In this document: piece after piece, positions 19,070 through 29,000 of the stretch
How positions within the stretch are numbered: the first letter of the stretch is position 1
Layout of the letters: every line of letters starts with the position of its first letter
Assembly (NCBI RefSeq): GCF_001467745.1
Contig: NZ_LNYG01000013.1
Coordinates: forward strand, 802,337 to 866,336
Direction of reading: 5' to 3'
Length of the DNA stretch: 64,000 bases
Origin: Legionella jamestowniensis
GTDB taxonomy: Bacteria; Pseudomonadota; Gammaproteobacteria; Legionellales; Legionellaceae
The notes under the pieces: model-generated
What the model was told of the DNA's origin: nothing
The model's input: only the letters and a program-made list of their open reading frames with translations
Database searches by the model: none
Made by a program: the position numbers and the translations under genes

Positions 19070-20017
19070 ATGTCGACAATGATGATCTTTACTGGCAACG
19101 CTACACCAGAGCTCGCCCTTAATATAGCTTCACACTTACAGATTCCTATTGGTCAAGCATCCGTAGGTACATTTAGTGATGGTGAAACCATGGTTGAAAT
19201 ACTTGAGAATGTCCGTGGTCGTGACGTTTTCATTATTCAATCTACTTGCTCTCCAGCCAATAATAATTTGATGGAGCTAATGATCATGGCTGATGCGTTA
19301 CGACGCTCTTCTGCTGGGAGAATAACAGCGGTCATTCCTTATTTTGGTTACGCACGTCAAGACAGACGAGTTCGCTCAGCCCGTGTTCCTATTACAGCCA
19401 AGGTTGTGGCAGACATGATGGCTTCCGTTGGGATTTGTCGTGTTCTTACTGTCGATTTGCACGCCGACCAAATACAGGGCTTTTTCTACATGCCCGTAGA
19501 TAACGTGTATTCAACGCCAATTTTGTTGGAAGATATCAAACAACAAAATCTTTGCAACCTAATGGTCGTCTCGCCCGATGTAGGGGGAGTGGTACGCGCT
19601 AGAGCCATGGCTAAGCAACTTAATGATGCCGATTTGTCTATTATTGATAAACGACGCAGTGGCCCCAATAAGTCAGAAGTAATGCATATTATCGGTGAGC
19701 CTGCGGGTAGACATTGTATTATTATTGACGATATTGTTGATACTGCAGGCACACTTTGTTCGGCCGCTTATCAGTTGAAGCAGAATGGGGCTACCAGCGT
19801 TCGAGCTTATATAACCCACCCTGTTTTATCTGGACCGGCCGTAAATAATATTACCAACTCCTCATTAGATGAGGTAGTAGTGACTGATACCATTCCCCTC
19901 TCGGAGGCAGCCAAAAATTGTAAAAAAATCAGGGTTGTTAGCCTCGCTGATATGTTGGCTCAAGCAATTAAACGCGTCAATGTTGAGGAATCTGTTAGTT
20001 CTATGTTTGCCGAATAA
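19070..20017 (+). CDS. prs: Ribose-phosphate pyrophosphokinase
   Basis: 315 residues from the ATG at 19070. An upstream TTG and an internal ATG are alternatives and the ribosome-binding site is weak. Motifs: [49 protein letters not shown], the flexible-loop DKRR, and the PRPP-binding [11 protein letters not shown]. It makes PRPP from ribose-5-phosphate and ATP for purine, pyrimidine, NAD, His and Trp synthesis. Directly downstream of tRNA-Gln, as often in this group, although rplY and pth, which commonly follow prs, are not present. Confidence 0.96.
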   Translation: MSTMMIFTGNATPELALNIASHLQIPIGQASVGTFSDGETMVEILENVRGRDVFIIQSTCSPANNNLMELMIMADALRRSSAGRITAVIPYFGYARQDRRVRSARVPITAKVVADMMASVGICRVLTVDLHADQIQGFFYMPVDNVYSTPILLEDIKQQNLCNLMVVSPDVGGVVRARAMAKQLNDADLSIIDKRRSGPNKSEVMHIIGEPAGRHCIIIDDIVDTAGTLCSAAYQLKQNGATSVRAYITHPVLSGPAVNNITNSSLDEVVVTDTIPLSEAAKNCKKIRVVSLADMLAQAIKRVNVEESVSSMFAE

Positions 20018-20084
20018 TTGCTGAGCTAGCTATAGTCGTCAGGTTAAGGCTTTGCTCAACTATTCAAACAGCAAAAAATCCTAA

Positions 20085-20106
20085 GTTGGGTCGCTTTCGA
20101 CCCAAC
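20085..20106. terminator. Strong hairpin downstream of prs
   Basis: Perfect 9-bp stem, GTTGGGTCG (20085-20093) with CGACCCAAC (20098-20106), loop CTTT. It starts 68 bases after the prs stop. No T-run follows on the plus strand; on the minus strand a T-run appears eight bases later. Probably protects or ends the prs transcript. Confidence 0.45.
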
Positions 20107-20263
20107 ACAAACCTTACGGTTCACAATATTGATCGATGAACAAGCTACACAAATGAAAACCCTATATTCATTCACTGGAAAAATTTCTAAAACCTTACTA
20201 ACGGTAAGAATTCAATCAGCCGAGAAATTCCTCAATAGCAGAAGATTTATTGAATAAAAAAAA

Positions 20264-20287
20264 GGGAAGATTTGTCTTCCCTTTTTT
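20264..20287 (-). terminator. Bidirectional rho-independent terminator between prs and the Fis-family gene
   Basis: GGGAAGA (20264-20270) pairs with TCTTCCC (20275-20281), loop TTTG. The stem is flanked by A8 on the left and T6 on the right, so it can work on both strands. It is 18 bases downstream of the Fis gene stop. Confidence 0.85.
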
Positions 20288-20304
20288 GCCTACACAGCAA
20301 AAAA

Positions 20305-20586
20305 TTAGTCTCTTGTACCAACGTACTTGTCGTCAAAATAACGACGTAGCTTAGTTCTTAACGTTCCTCTGCTAATGCCAAGCATTATTGCTGCACGTGA
20401 TTGGTTGTATTTGCAATGCTCCATAACAGCACGGAACAATGGTGTTTCAATCTCTTCAAGAACAAATTGGTACAGATCAACAGGATCAGTTCCCTTGAGC
20501 TCGGCGAAATATTTCTGCACTGATTGAGTCACGCTCTCGGCCAGTGACATTGTTACATCCCCAGCTTCATTACTGATTGTTGTCAT
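20305..20586 (-). CDS. Fis-family nucleoid-associated regulator
   Basis: 93 residues, the usual Fis length. The C-terminal helix-turn-helix is well conserved: EEIETPLFRAVMEHCKYNQS, then RAAIMLGISRGTLRTKL, close to E. coli Fis. An N-terminal arm of about 20 residues precedes it. Fis bends DNA and controls growth-phase genes; Legionella encodes several Fis paralogues, some of which control effector genes. It is a single gene here without dusB, which usually precedes fis, so I do not assign a number to this paralogue. AAAGGAGG precedes the ATG. Confidence 0.92.
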   Translation of the reverse strand: MTTISNEAGDVTMSLAESVTQSVQKYFAELKGTDPVDLYQFVLEEIETPLFRAVMEHCKYNQSRAAIMLGISRGTLRTKLRRYFDDKYVGTRD

Positions 20587-20727
20587 TCTTTTTAACTCCT
20601 CCTTTAAAAACGAGCATATTACCGAATCAGCTAATTCCTGACAAGTCTAGAATCGAATTGATTTAAAATCAGGGACAAGCATCGAACCATGACTAGCATG
20701 GTTCATGGTAATAATTTCCTTGCTTTA

Positions 20728-22206
20728 TTAAAATTTCATCATTTCAGGTCTATAAGGCTTACCATTAATCATAAATTGACCTTGATTAAGGCTAACCTCA
20801 ATTACGTAATCGGTGCCTTGTTGTGCCAATACACCATTCTGTACCAATGTCGCCAATTGCTTGTCAGCTAAAGCAACAGCTTGTTGAGAAATATCTGATG
20901 AGCCGGCTGCTGCTTGAGCAGAAGCATCAGGGTTACTCTGCGGCTGTATTTGTTGAGCAAGATTTTGCTGGCCGTTTTGTTGCGGCTGTTGAGGCGACAT
21001 CATCTTTTGTTTAATGGATTCTGTAACTAGCTCTTTAACCACCACGGCTGGCATTTTTAATTTTCCATTACCTTGAATTTTTTGTATTAACTCAAATGGA
21101 TTACCCATCTCACCCTTAGGGAGAGATATCATTAAATTACCTTCAACAGTGCCTTGAGGCATTACGAAATTCATTTCTGTAACTTCAAACTCAGCTCCTT
21201 TACTGAATAACTTTGGTAATTCAGGCAGCATTGCCAACATTGCCCGCTGACGTTCTGCATCCGTACCTTGCTGCACTTGTTGTGCTTGCTGATTCAGTTT
21301 TGCCAAAGCATCAGCATCGAGATTGCGGATAGCTACTTCCAGACTCCCGGGACCGTAAGTTTTACCATTAGCTACTATTTTCTCAACGGAGGTTTTAACA
21401 TGAGAGCTAAATAAGCCATCTTCTATATCAGAATCAGAATGAATATCAAATTGCCCTAATTCAAACAATTTTTTATCACTGTCCATCACAACAAAAGATG
21501 GGAAAGATAGGCTCGCGTCTCCTAAGAATAATCCCGTGTCTGTTCTATGAAGATTATATTCGCTAGTAACGGCGGACATTTTTGTATTGACTTGATCTTT
21601 CTTGAAAGTCAATCCTTCAATAGTGATGTTACCTCCGACTTTATCGTGATCAGAAGAGACATTGGTTGAGGTTGACATTCCCATCCATTCAAAAGTTGCA
21701 TTACCATCTTTTGCAAATAATTTAAATGCTGGCACAGACATATCAATGCTGCTGTTACCCAAGTAATTTACAAAAAAGTTAATTACTACATTGGGTTGTG
21801 TTGATTGATTTGTAAATAAACTATTAAATTGTTCTGCATATTCTGCGGGCATAGTTAAATTAGTATGGGCATAACCCAAGCCAAATTTTACACCTTGTTC
21901 AGAAAATATGACCGGACCATGATAAATGGTGACAGGCATTTGTATTTTATAATCTTTTGCAGGAATTGTTTGAGTTTGGCCATTGTTTTGAATGGTCTGC
22001 TCAGGAACATGAACGCGCCAATCGAATTTGGCTTTAGAGGTAAACCAACCGCGATCATATTCAACGATCGTAGCAGCTAGTCCATTTGATCGATTCACAA
22101 AATTAAGACTTTCTTTAACTTTCTGCTCAGTAAGATAGCCCATACCATAATAAGAACCGAGGACTAGAACGGCTAGAATAACCACTAATCCTATGAATTT
22201 TTTCAT
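20728..22206 (-). CDS. DUF945 (YdgA-like) protein
   Basis: 492 residues. An N-terminal membrane anchor or uncleaved signal (residues 4-24, FIGLVVILAVLVLGSYYGMGY) is followed by TEQKVKESL and the FVNRSNGLAATIVEYDRGWFTSKA segment that marks the DUF945/YdgA family. The rest is predicted beta-rich and periplasmic, with a Gln/Pro-rich stretch near residues 400-440 (QQPQQNGQQN). GGAGA precedes the ATG. The molecular role of the family is unknown. Stands alone between the Fis gene and the MFS gene. Confidence 0.8.
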   Translation of the reverse strand: MKKFIGLVVILAVLVLGSYYGMGYLTEQKVKESLNFVNRSNGLAATIVEYDRGWFTSKAKFDWRVHVPEQTIQNNGQTQTIPAKDYKIQMPVTIYHGPVIFSEQGVKFGLGYAHTNLTMPAEYAEQFNSLFTNQSTQPNVVINFFVNYLGNSSIDMSVPAFKLFAKDGNATFEWMGMSTSTNVSSDHDKVGGNITIEGLTFKKDQVNTKMSAVTSEYNLHRTDTGLFLGDASLSFPSFVVMDSDKKLFELGQFDIHSDSDIEDGLFSSHVKTSVEKIVANGKTYGPGSLEVAIRNLDADALAKLNQQAQQVQQGTDAERQRAMLAMLPELPKLFSKGAEFEVTEMNFVMPQGTVEGNLMISLPKGEMGNPFELIQKIQGNGKLKMPAVVVKELVTESIKQKMMSPQQPQQNGQQNLAQQIQPQSNPDASAQAAAGSSDISQQAVALADKQLATLVQNGVLAQQGTDYVIEVSLNQGQFMINGKPYRPEMMKF

Positions 22207-22334
22207 ATTATCTCCGTGTTAATGTTCGCCTCTATAACTAATCACGTCGGACGAGAGGCACCGCCTTAATTAAAACACGAGATTCACCAACTCGCCAAGC
22301 CATTACAAAAAAAATTCATAAATACAGCCAGTTA

Positions 22335-23633
22335 TTATAGTTTACGTATAGGCTGGCAATACGTTTCTTTGACCATGAGTGCTAAAATTAAAGCGACCAA
22401 AGAACAGAGAGGTAGGATTTTTAAGCCGGCCTGAAAATCAGAAAGTAACAGTGCCTCTAGATTATAGGCGCGGGCACCAGCAGTGAGGTCAACCAAACGC
22501 CCCACCAGTGGCTGCATCAGCGCACCAACAAAGATTGATATCATGTTGGTAAAAGCAATGCAAGTCCCTATTACCTGACTTTCACAAATTTCGGTGGATA
22601 CCGCATAGGCTATAGCCACCCCAGTATTAGTAACACCAAAAATAAAAAAGATCACATAGGCGAACGTTTGATCCATTCCCGGATAAAATACAAACAGAGA
22701 GGTCAATATAATTCCACTTAAGGCTGAAAAAACCATGAGTGGTTTTCTGCGTCCTATTTTATCAGATAACCACCCTGATAAAGGGCCACTTATTCCCCAA
22801 CCGATAAAAATTAATCCTGTTGCAAAAGCGGCTGCATGTGCTGTTAAACCACGACCATATTGCAAATAGGCAGGTCCTATCGCTTCACCAATTACCGCTG
22901 TAGGGCCAAATAAAAAGCCAGCATAAAGGGCATTAATCCAAATTTGACGATGGGATAAAATAATGCGCAAACTACCAAGAATGCTAATCCCTGGTTCAGT
23001 CTTTTTCATTTCATGACGCTTAGTGCCAGGTTTATCCTGAACAAATTGGTAGAGAAGTCCAGCCAAAGCAATGAATAAAAAGGCAATGATAAGCATACTA
23101 TGCCGCCAACCCACATTGGCAACCAAGAATGAAACAGGGGCTTCCCCCGCTGCGGCACCCAACATCCCTAAAGCCTGGGTTAATCCAGCCAATAAACCAA
23201 GCATGGCTGGTGGAAACCACGACGTTGCCAAACGCAAAGCACTCACAAATGCAAAAGCGGCGCTAAAACCAATTAACATACGGCCTACAGACGCCATCGC
23301 CAAACCATCTGCAAGACCGAATACACCACAGCCTAGTGCGGTTACCAGCGACATAATCGTTAATATTGCGCGTATACTCACACGATCAACAGTAAGGCCA
23401 ACTGGAATCTGCATAAGAATATAAGGAACATAAAAAGAGGCGGTTAAGATGCCAAACCCTGCTTCATTAATACCAAAGTCAATTTGTAAGCTACGGTGCA
23501 TTACTCCCGGGGCTACCCGGGCCATATAATCAGAAAAATAAAAGGCTGCAGCTAATCCCCAAACAATCCAGGCAAAACCTAATTGACTGATACGGCCCTC
23601 TTTTTGACTCCGAGACATTGCTATCATATTCAT
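22335..23633 (-). CDS. MFS transporter
   Basis: 432 residues, about 12 hydrophobic segments. Motifs of the major facilitator superfamily: the loop 2-3 region (PVGLTVDRVSIRAI), G-rich helix 5 (LAGLTQALGMLGAA..G) and the loop 8-9 motif GWLSDKIGRRKPL. Acidic and basic residues in the first segment (YFSDYMARVAPG) resemble Legionella MFS proteins often annotated as organic-anion or amino-acid transporters. The substrate cannot be read from sequence. It may start at any of three close ATGs; the first is kept. No operon partner. Confidence 0.85.
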   Translation of the reverse strand: MNMIAMSRSQKEGRISQLGFAWIVWGLAAAFYFSDYMARVAPGVMHRSLQIDFGINEAGFGILTASFYVPYILMQIPVGLTVDRVSIRAILTIMSLVTALGCGVFGLADGLAMASVGRMLIGFSAAFAFVSALRLATSWFPPAMLGLLAGLTQALGMLGAAAGEAPVSFLVANVGWRHSMLIIAFLFIALAGLLYQFVQDKPGTKRHEMKKTEPGISILGSLRIILSHRQIWINALYAGFLFGPTAVIGEAIGPAYLQYGRGLTAHAAAFATGLIFIGWGISGPLSGWLSDKIGRRKPLMVFSALSGIILTSLFVFYPGMDQTFAYVIFFIFGVTNTGVAIAYAVSTEICESQVIGTCIAFTNMISIFVGALMQPLVGRLVDLTAGARAYNLEALLLSDFQAGLKILPLCSLVALILALMVKETYCQPIRKL

Positions 23634-23813
23634 AAATTCACTCTGTTACCGTTTCCATCCTAGACGACTTGAATTAATAAAATTGCATTTAAAACAGTAG
23701 GTTGGTCATTAAATTGGCAAAAATCAATTCTACATTATACTGCTACCGACAATTATTTCAACACATTGCCCGATCCAGGGCTTAAGGAGTGCCGGGGCCT
23801 TTAAGGGAAGTGT

Positions 23814-23830
23814 CTTTGTACTGTACAAAG
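23814..23830. promoter_or_regulatory. 17-bp palindrome upstream of the SseB-like gene
   Basis: CTTTGTAC-T-GTACAAAG is a perfect 8-1-8 inverted repeat 70 bases before the next start codon, in an intergenic region with no other structure. It resembles an operator for a dimeric regulator. No regulator is assigned. Confidence 0.4.
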
Positions 23831-23900
23831 TGAAGCCTATAATTTTACAGAAATTAGTCTTTATTTTAGATATACTAATAGTTTTTACTTGAGTAACACA

Positions 23901-24287
23901 ATGAACGAACTTGAACAAGCGATCAAGAATGCATACGACTCATTAGGAGGGAATAATGAGTCAAATAAAGCCTATCTTGAATTTATTAAGGCTAACTTTA
24001 TTATTCCCATTGATAAAAATTCTAATCCTGATCTCCCTGAAGTTCTATATCTTGAAGAGAACGGCCAGGTATTTCTGCCCGTTTTTACTAATAAAGATTA
24101 TCTGGATCAGTGGGCCCAAGAAATTCGTAATGAGATTCATGTGCTACATTTGTCTGGCGTTGATTTATTAAAAGGTATAGGGGATAACGTCACAGTCTGC
24201 CTAAATATTGGTAGTTCGTTGTATAAAGAGTTTAATCCGGCTGAATTAGCCAGGATGAGAAGCATGGTTTTGAAATTATTTAAATAG
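23901..24287 (+). CDS. SseB-family protein
   Basis: 128 residues from the ATG at 23901; a TTG four codons upstream is an alternative. The N-terminal half carries a pattern of the SseB N-domain family (LEEAIKNAYDSLGG-type helix, then Y.EFIKANFIIPIDK and a VFLPVFTNKDYLDQWA strand-turn). The second half, VHLSGVDLLKGIGDNVTVCLNIGS, fits the same family. SseB-type proteins were named from enhanced serine sensitivity; the biochemical function is unclear and some relatives bind secretion apparatus proteins. Plausible housekeeping or accessory gene. Convergent with the RMF-like gene. Confidence 0.7.
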   Translation: MNELEQAIKNAYDSLGGNNESNKAYLEFIKANFIIPIDKNSNPDLPEVLYLEENGQVFLPVFTNKDYLDQWAQEIRNEIHVLHLSGVDLLKGIGDNVTVCLNIGSSLYKEFNPAELARMRSMVLKLFK

Positions 24288-24303
24288 ATTGTATTTTTAT
24301 AAA

Positions 24304-24337
24304 ATTCTAGATCCGCGAGATATCGCGTCTCTAGAAT
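24304..24337. terminator. Hairpin between convergent SseB-like and RMF-like genes
   Basis: ATTCTAGA (24304-24311) pairs with TCTAGAAT (24330-24337), and the inner CGCGA (24314-24318) pairs with TCGCG (24323-24327) around GATA, with a symmetrical TC/TC internal loop. AT-rich flanks exist on both sides but no clean T-run. Likely a shared terminator. Confidence 0.55.
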
Positions 24338-24385
24338 AATTAAAATAAATCAAATTTGGACAACTGGAGCATGGACAACATAAGT

Positions 24386-24769
24386 CTATGCGACCAAATC
24401 CAGAACTTGATAACCTACCACAGCCGTTGCGGCAATAGCACCGGTAATTTTTAGTACCGTTGAAAGAAAACTTGGGCTTACTTTGTGGTTCGTGTTGTAA
24501 ACGTAATCATTGGCAGCTTCTTTTTCATTAGCCTCAGGTTCTATTAATAATTCAGCAAGCTCATAAAGTGGTTTTTCACCATAAAAGCCAGCCCACCAAC
24601 CTTCAGTCCATTGCTCGTATTCCGCACTCCCGTACTGATAGGGATTAGCTTCTTCACTGACTTCTGCCAAAGCACATTCATAACCATAAGCATAACATTC
24701 TTCAAGGTTTGGATGTTCGATGTTAAAACGCAATTTAATGTGTGGTAACAACGCATTTTTTTCATTCAT
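24386..24769 (-). CDS. Ribosome-modulation-factor-like protein with C-terminal membrane segment
   Basis: 127 residues from the ATG at 24767-24769, which has GAGGG upstream. Residues about 28-62 read YGYECALAE followed by ANPYQY and WTEGWWAGF. This follows the layout of E. coli RMF (RGYQAGIAG, CPYQT, WLGGWREA): GY-x-A, then PY, then W-x2-GW at nearly identical spacing. RMF dimerises 70S ribosomes into inactive 100S particles. Unlike the 55-residue RMF, this protein has a polar linker and a hydrophobic helix near residues 105-124 (STVLKITGAIAATAVVGYQVL), suggesting membrane attachment. The homology is by eye; function is inferred. Confidence 0.55.
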   Translation of the reverse strand: MNEKNALLPHIKLRFNIEHPNLEECYAYGYECALAEVSEEANPYQYGSAEYEQWTEGWWAGFYGEKPLYELAELLIEPEANEKEAANDYVYNTNHKVSPSFLSTVLKITGAIAATAVVGYQVLDLVA

Positions 24770-24965
24770 ATTGATACCCTCTCTTAGCGTCTGCGTAAAT
24801 CTTGTCATTCTAAATTTCCCAAACTGAAGTGTCTCCATTTCAATATCATTCACACTTCATTTATCCCTCATTCTACGCCTCGTAAATTTAACTTACATTT
24901 ATGTATAACTTTTTTACTCTTTCTTGACAAAACAACTGCTAACAAACCTGAAATTGTTAATGCAT

Positions 24966-25613
24966 TTATGGTGCCAAACGGTAATAAATCCATTTGCCTT
25001 TTTTCTTGTGGTAATAAATTCTATCGTGCAAACGGTTATTTCGCCCTTGCCAAAACTCTATTTCATCAGGAATTATCATATATCCCCCCCAATTCACAGG
25101 ACGAACAATAGGCTCCTGGCCATGTTCTGCAATTAAACGATTTAACGCATCCTCCAGGGTCTTTCTGTCAGGAATGGGCTTACTTTGCGCAGAAATAACA
25201 GCACTCAGCTGGCTAGTTAAAGGTCTTGAGGCAAAATAACTGTCTGATTGCCGCCTGCTTGTCTTCTTAACACGTCCTCGAACACGTACTTGGCGTGCCA
25301 TCTGGGGCCAATAAAAATTTAAACATGCATAAGGCGTGTGGCTTAATTGCAGTGACTTGGTACTTTGATAATTGGTGTAGAATATAAACGCCCCTTCCTC
25401 CAGTCCCTTTAGTAAAACGACCCTTGAATCCGGGAAACCTTTCTCATCAACCGTTGAAAGAACCATAGCGGTGGGATCACTTTTTTCAACTGGCAATACT
25501 TCTTCAAACCACACCCTAAATTGCTCTATGGGTGAATCCGGCAAATTTTCTTCTGATAAAGCCAGCTCACCATATTCTCGTCGTATATCCGCTAGCGTTC
25601 TCCAGTTTTTCAT
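24966..25613 (-). CDS. pdxH: Pyridoxamine 5'-phosphate oxidase
   Basis: 215 residues from the ATG at 25611-25613 with AAAGG upstream; a start 14 codons earlier is less likely. FMN-binding split-barrel: [48 protein letters not shown], the SAQSKPI segment and the C-terminal EFWQGR..RLHDR, all diagnostic of PdxH. It oxidises PNP or PMP to pyridoxal phosphate with oxygen. Monocistronic; it ends close to a stretch with no gene before the RMF-like gene. Confidence 0.96.
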   Translation of the reverse strand: MKNWRTLADIRREYGELALSEENLPDSPIEQFRVWFEEVLPVEKSDPTAMVLSTVDEKGFPDSRVVLLKGLEEGAFIFYTNYQSTKSLQLSHTPYACLNFYWPQMARQVRVRGRVKKTSRRQSDSYFASRPLTSQLSAVISAQSKPIPDRKTLEDALNRLIAEHGQEPIVRPVNWGGYMIIPDEIEFWQGRNNRLHDRIYYHKKKGKWIYYRLAP

Positions 25614-25873
25614 TTTTAAGCCTTTTTTATCATCCAGGTAATAGATGGTATACAAAAACGGTATTCTTACAATAAAGAAACTCTGTGTTAGACAAAATTT
25701 TTTATATAGTCGTTGCTAACAAAGTGAAGCAAATCCAGAACAAATTTTTGTTCAAAAGTCGTATTAATTGCTTCAGCGAAGAAATCCGTAACGATCTTTT
25801 TATTATTTATTCAACTTTTTCCTACCTACCGCGACTCGTTCGGGTACCAGAAGTCCAAAGTGAGGGAGTGGAA

Positions 25874-25908
25874 CCTATGGATACTGCCGACCAGCCGCAG
25901 TAGATAGG
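25874..25908. other. Structured intergenic stem-loop
   Basis: CCTAT (25874-25878) pairs with ATAGG (25904-25908) and TACTGC (25882-25887) pairs with GCAGTA (25897-25902), enclosing a nine-base loop. It is GC-richer than the surroundings (the segment from about 25827). No T-run follows. It may be part of an RNA or a decayed repeat; unassigned. Confidence 0.35.
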
Positions 25909-26001
25909 GATAAGATTATTTCAAAATGGCTTCACTTGCAGCTCACAAAGACGCGACTCCAATTTTTTTCCGGCACAAAAAAAGAAACAGATTTTAAGAC
26001 A

Positions 26002-26021
26002 GTTAATGTTTTCTTAATAAA
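26002..26021 (+). promoter_or_regulatory. PmrA-type tandem half-sites before the large effector candidate
   Basis: GTTAATGTT (26002-26010) and CTTAATAAA (26013-26021) are two direct TTAAT half-sites exactly 11 bp apart, matching the cTTAATatT-N2-cTTAATatT box reported for Legionella PmrA-controlled effector genes. A TATAGT -10-like element follows at 26027-26032. Binding is inferred. Confidence 0.6.
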
Positions 26022-26068
26022 AATCCTATAGTATTAGAACGCAAAAACATGTGCATATTAATTACAGA

Positions 26069-29000
26069 ATGATAGAGAAATACCTTAAGCTCCTTGACAA
26101 CTTCAAAGAAGAAGATATCGCCAGTTTTTTAAAAAGCTTAAGGGAAAAATTTATCCTTACCCTGCAGGGGTCTTATTTCAGTAGCAAAGCCTCATGTTTT
26201 TTCAGTCAACCCAATAAAGAAGGTGAACCCTTTACCAATTTTGAGTCACAACCGAAACAAATTGTCCAACTTAAACAAGTTATCAACGCGCTATACCACG
26301 CCCAATTAGCTTTTGAAGATTTACAATCGGTAAACCTAAGAAATGGCGATAAAAAATTTCAGGATCTTAAAAAGCTCTATTACAAAACTATTGAACATGG
26401 TTACAAGGCAAGTTATTTATTAACTCATCTTGACATAGACTTTCCTGAACTGTTCCGAAGCGAGATTCAGCAAGCCTTGCAAATTTTAGCTCCTATAAAG
26501 ACATTTGCTGATTCACATAAAGACAGTGCCATTGAATTTTCTTCTATTTTAAAAAACTATCCTATTGGCCACAAGGCTGGTGTTATAAGTGGTACTGCCA
26601 TTGCACAAATGAAACCCAATGATGGGAATTATGATTATGATTTTCTTGCCCATTTTGGCGCAGTTTTGCCAGGATATATTCATCAATTAACCACATACAT
26701 TCAACAATATGGACCACAGATTTCTACTTATCAGCCTACAATAAATAAAGCAAAGCTTGATGAGTTGCAGGAACAGGCATTTAGACTGTTAAATTCAATT
26801 GAAAATTTACAAAGCGATGACATTTTTATCTCCTTCAAAGCACTTAATTATATAAAAATAATTCGTGAAATCATAAGCTTATCTATGACCAGTCTTGAAC
26901 AAATAGGCTATGCGAATGACTCTTCACAAGATGTCATTCGCCATAACCTGAGAAGGCTAAAATATGAGCTACTCCCAGAATTATTTAGTCTCGCTGATCG
27001 TTTGGAAGACGAAGGGTTATTAAATCCAGGCACTCTTTCCCAACCTATGATGGCTCAAATTAAGCCGCTCTATGAGCTAATGGCGTTTTATGCTGCAAAA
27101 TTTGTTGATTTTCCTAAAGAAGGTGAAGAATTACTAACCATTGAGGATGCCCAATTTGCTGACAGACGCCTTGAAAAAACCAGACAACGAATAGCGATTG
27201 CTCATTGGAATTTAACAAAACAAACCTCAGCCCAAATCGCATTAGACAATTTTTTTGCCATCATCGAGAACAAACAGTATTCTAACTATTCTTTATTAAA
27301 CCTTCCTGAAGCAGAAAAAGATGCGTTAAAGCGAGAATTGAAATTCTTACTACCCTATGTTAAAGCCATTAACCCTGAGTTATCTAATCTGATTATAAGA
27401 GACTTAACATCAGAAAATAGTTATTCCCGCAACTTGCAAAGACCTTGGCATTGGTTAACAGGTACCGCAGGCCCAGTCGCTGTAACAAGTTTAATCCCAT
27501 TGAAAACGAAACTACAAACGGCCCTAGCAAAGGAACGAGCTACTCAGCGACTTCATATTGAATTGAATAAAGACATTATTAGTTTCGTTGAAAATAATAC
27601 CGATATTGATATTTATCCTTATCAACGTAGGGCGGAACTTAATTGTTTTGATGAAGCCAAACTTTTAGGTATTAATCCTACAGCACCTGAACATCAGCAT
27701 CTGCAATTTAGTAAGGATACTGAAAATGTATGGATAACCAATAATGAAGCACTTACTGTTGGTCAGGCAGAAACCCTAGCACATTATTACCAAAAAAGAT
27801 GTTTGCAATTAAACGAAGCTCAAATGGCCTTGCATTCATTTTTAAATTTCCTTTATGAGGATGAGCACGACTCAAAGAAAAATATCAACCCTAAAACAAA
27901 GCGGCAACTCCGCCTTTGGTATAGTCTGTTTCAACCTTATCTGGTAGAGAGTCTTCTTTCCGTCGAGGAAGCCGAAAGAAAAGATAGGACAATGGTTGAT
28001 CTTTTAAGCGAGAAGCCTTTACTTGGGCAGAAAATACCCAAGCTCGATATGATTATTGATTATTCTGCGACTGATTATATCCTCCTTGTTTCAACTGTGT
28101 TTAAACAGCTATTCACAGAAGATGACATTATCCCAATTTTAGCTCAGCTTGAATGTTTAATTGCTCTTACTGCAGAAAGAGCAAAACAATATACTTCACT
28201 TGCCGAGCAGAAATACGTAGCAGGCGTAGTTTCACGAGATTTGATTCCTGATATAAATACAGACAAACGAGCCAATTTTGTTCTTAAACATACCAACTAC
28301 TCCCAAATGGTAGCGGCTTATCGCTCTTCTTTATTTAATTTGATTGAAATTTTTAACACGCCCTTTAGAGAAAAATTGAAAGATGAGCCACCCTTCCCTG
28401 AAATAGTAGGCCAAAAACCACACTTACAAGGTAGTGAACTAAAAATTAAACGCAGTTTTAATCAGCTCTATTTTCTTAGAAAAAGATTGCAGCTCGCTGA
28501 AAAAGAGATTTTCCCTAGTGAGACAGAAAACCATGGCCACCTCCCACTTAAGAATGAACAACTTCTTGGTATTAAGCGTATTTTTAATTGCCGCTATCAG
28601 CTTATTCAAATTTGTATTGAATTCGAAAATCTTGATATAGTCAGAAAGCAATTGCAACCTGCAAAAGAGGGAGTACCCTTCCCAGAGGTAGGTATCCAAG
28701 AATTTGATTTGCTTGATACTCAATTTAATAATAAGCAGGTTTTTAATCGTATATATTATTTAAAAAGACAATTACAACTTGCAGAAAAAGAAATTTTCTT
28801 CTTGGAAAAGGACAGTCAAACGCCTAAAACAGACAATCCAGAACTAGCCCTGACCGAAAAACAAATTCTTGCGATAAAGCGTGTTTTTAACATTCAATAT
28901 CATCTAGAACAAACCTGCGCCGAGCTGAAAACAATTGATAATATAGGAAAGCAATTACAGTTTGCAGAAAATGGTATACCCTTTCCTGAAGCGGAAAATC

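Larger units (their letters stand above)
25614..26068. other. Intergenic region upstream of the large effector candidate
   Basis: About 450 bases with divergent promoters for pdxH and the large plus-strand gene. It holds a stem-loop at 25874-25908 and a PmrA-type tandem repeat at 26002-26021 (both listed). A 72-codon plus-strand frame from 25685 has no clear ribosome-binding site and is not called. Confidence 0.5.

Noticed and set aside
25685..25903. 72-codon plus-strand frame upstream of the giant effector candidate
   Set aside because: TTG start with no ribosome-binding site, no recognisable motif, and it overlaps a stem-loop.
26051..26068. GTG start six codons upstream for the giant effector candidate
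   Set aside because: It would leave a leader of only about 12 bases after the -10 element and no room for a ribosome-binding site; the ATG at 26069 is preferred.
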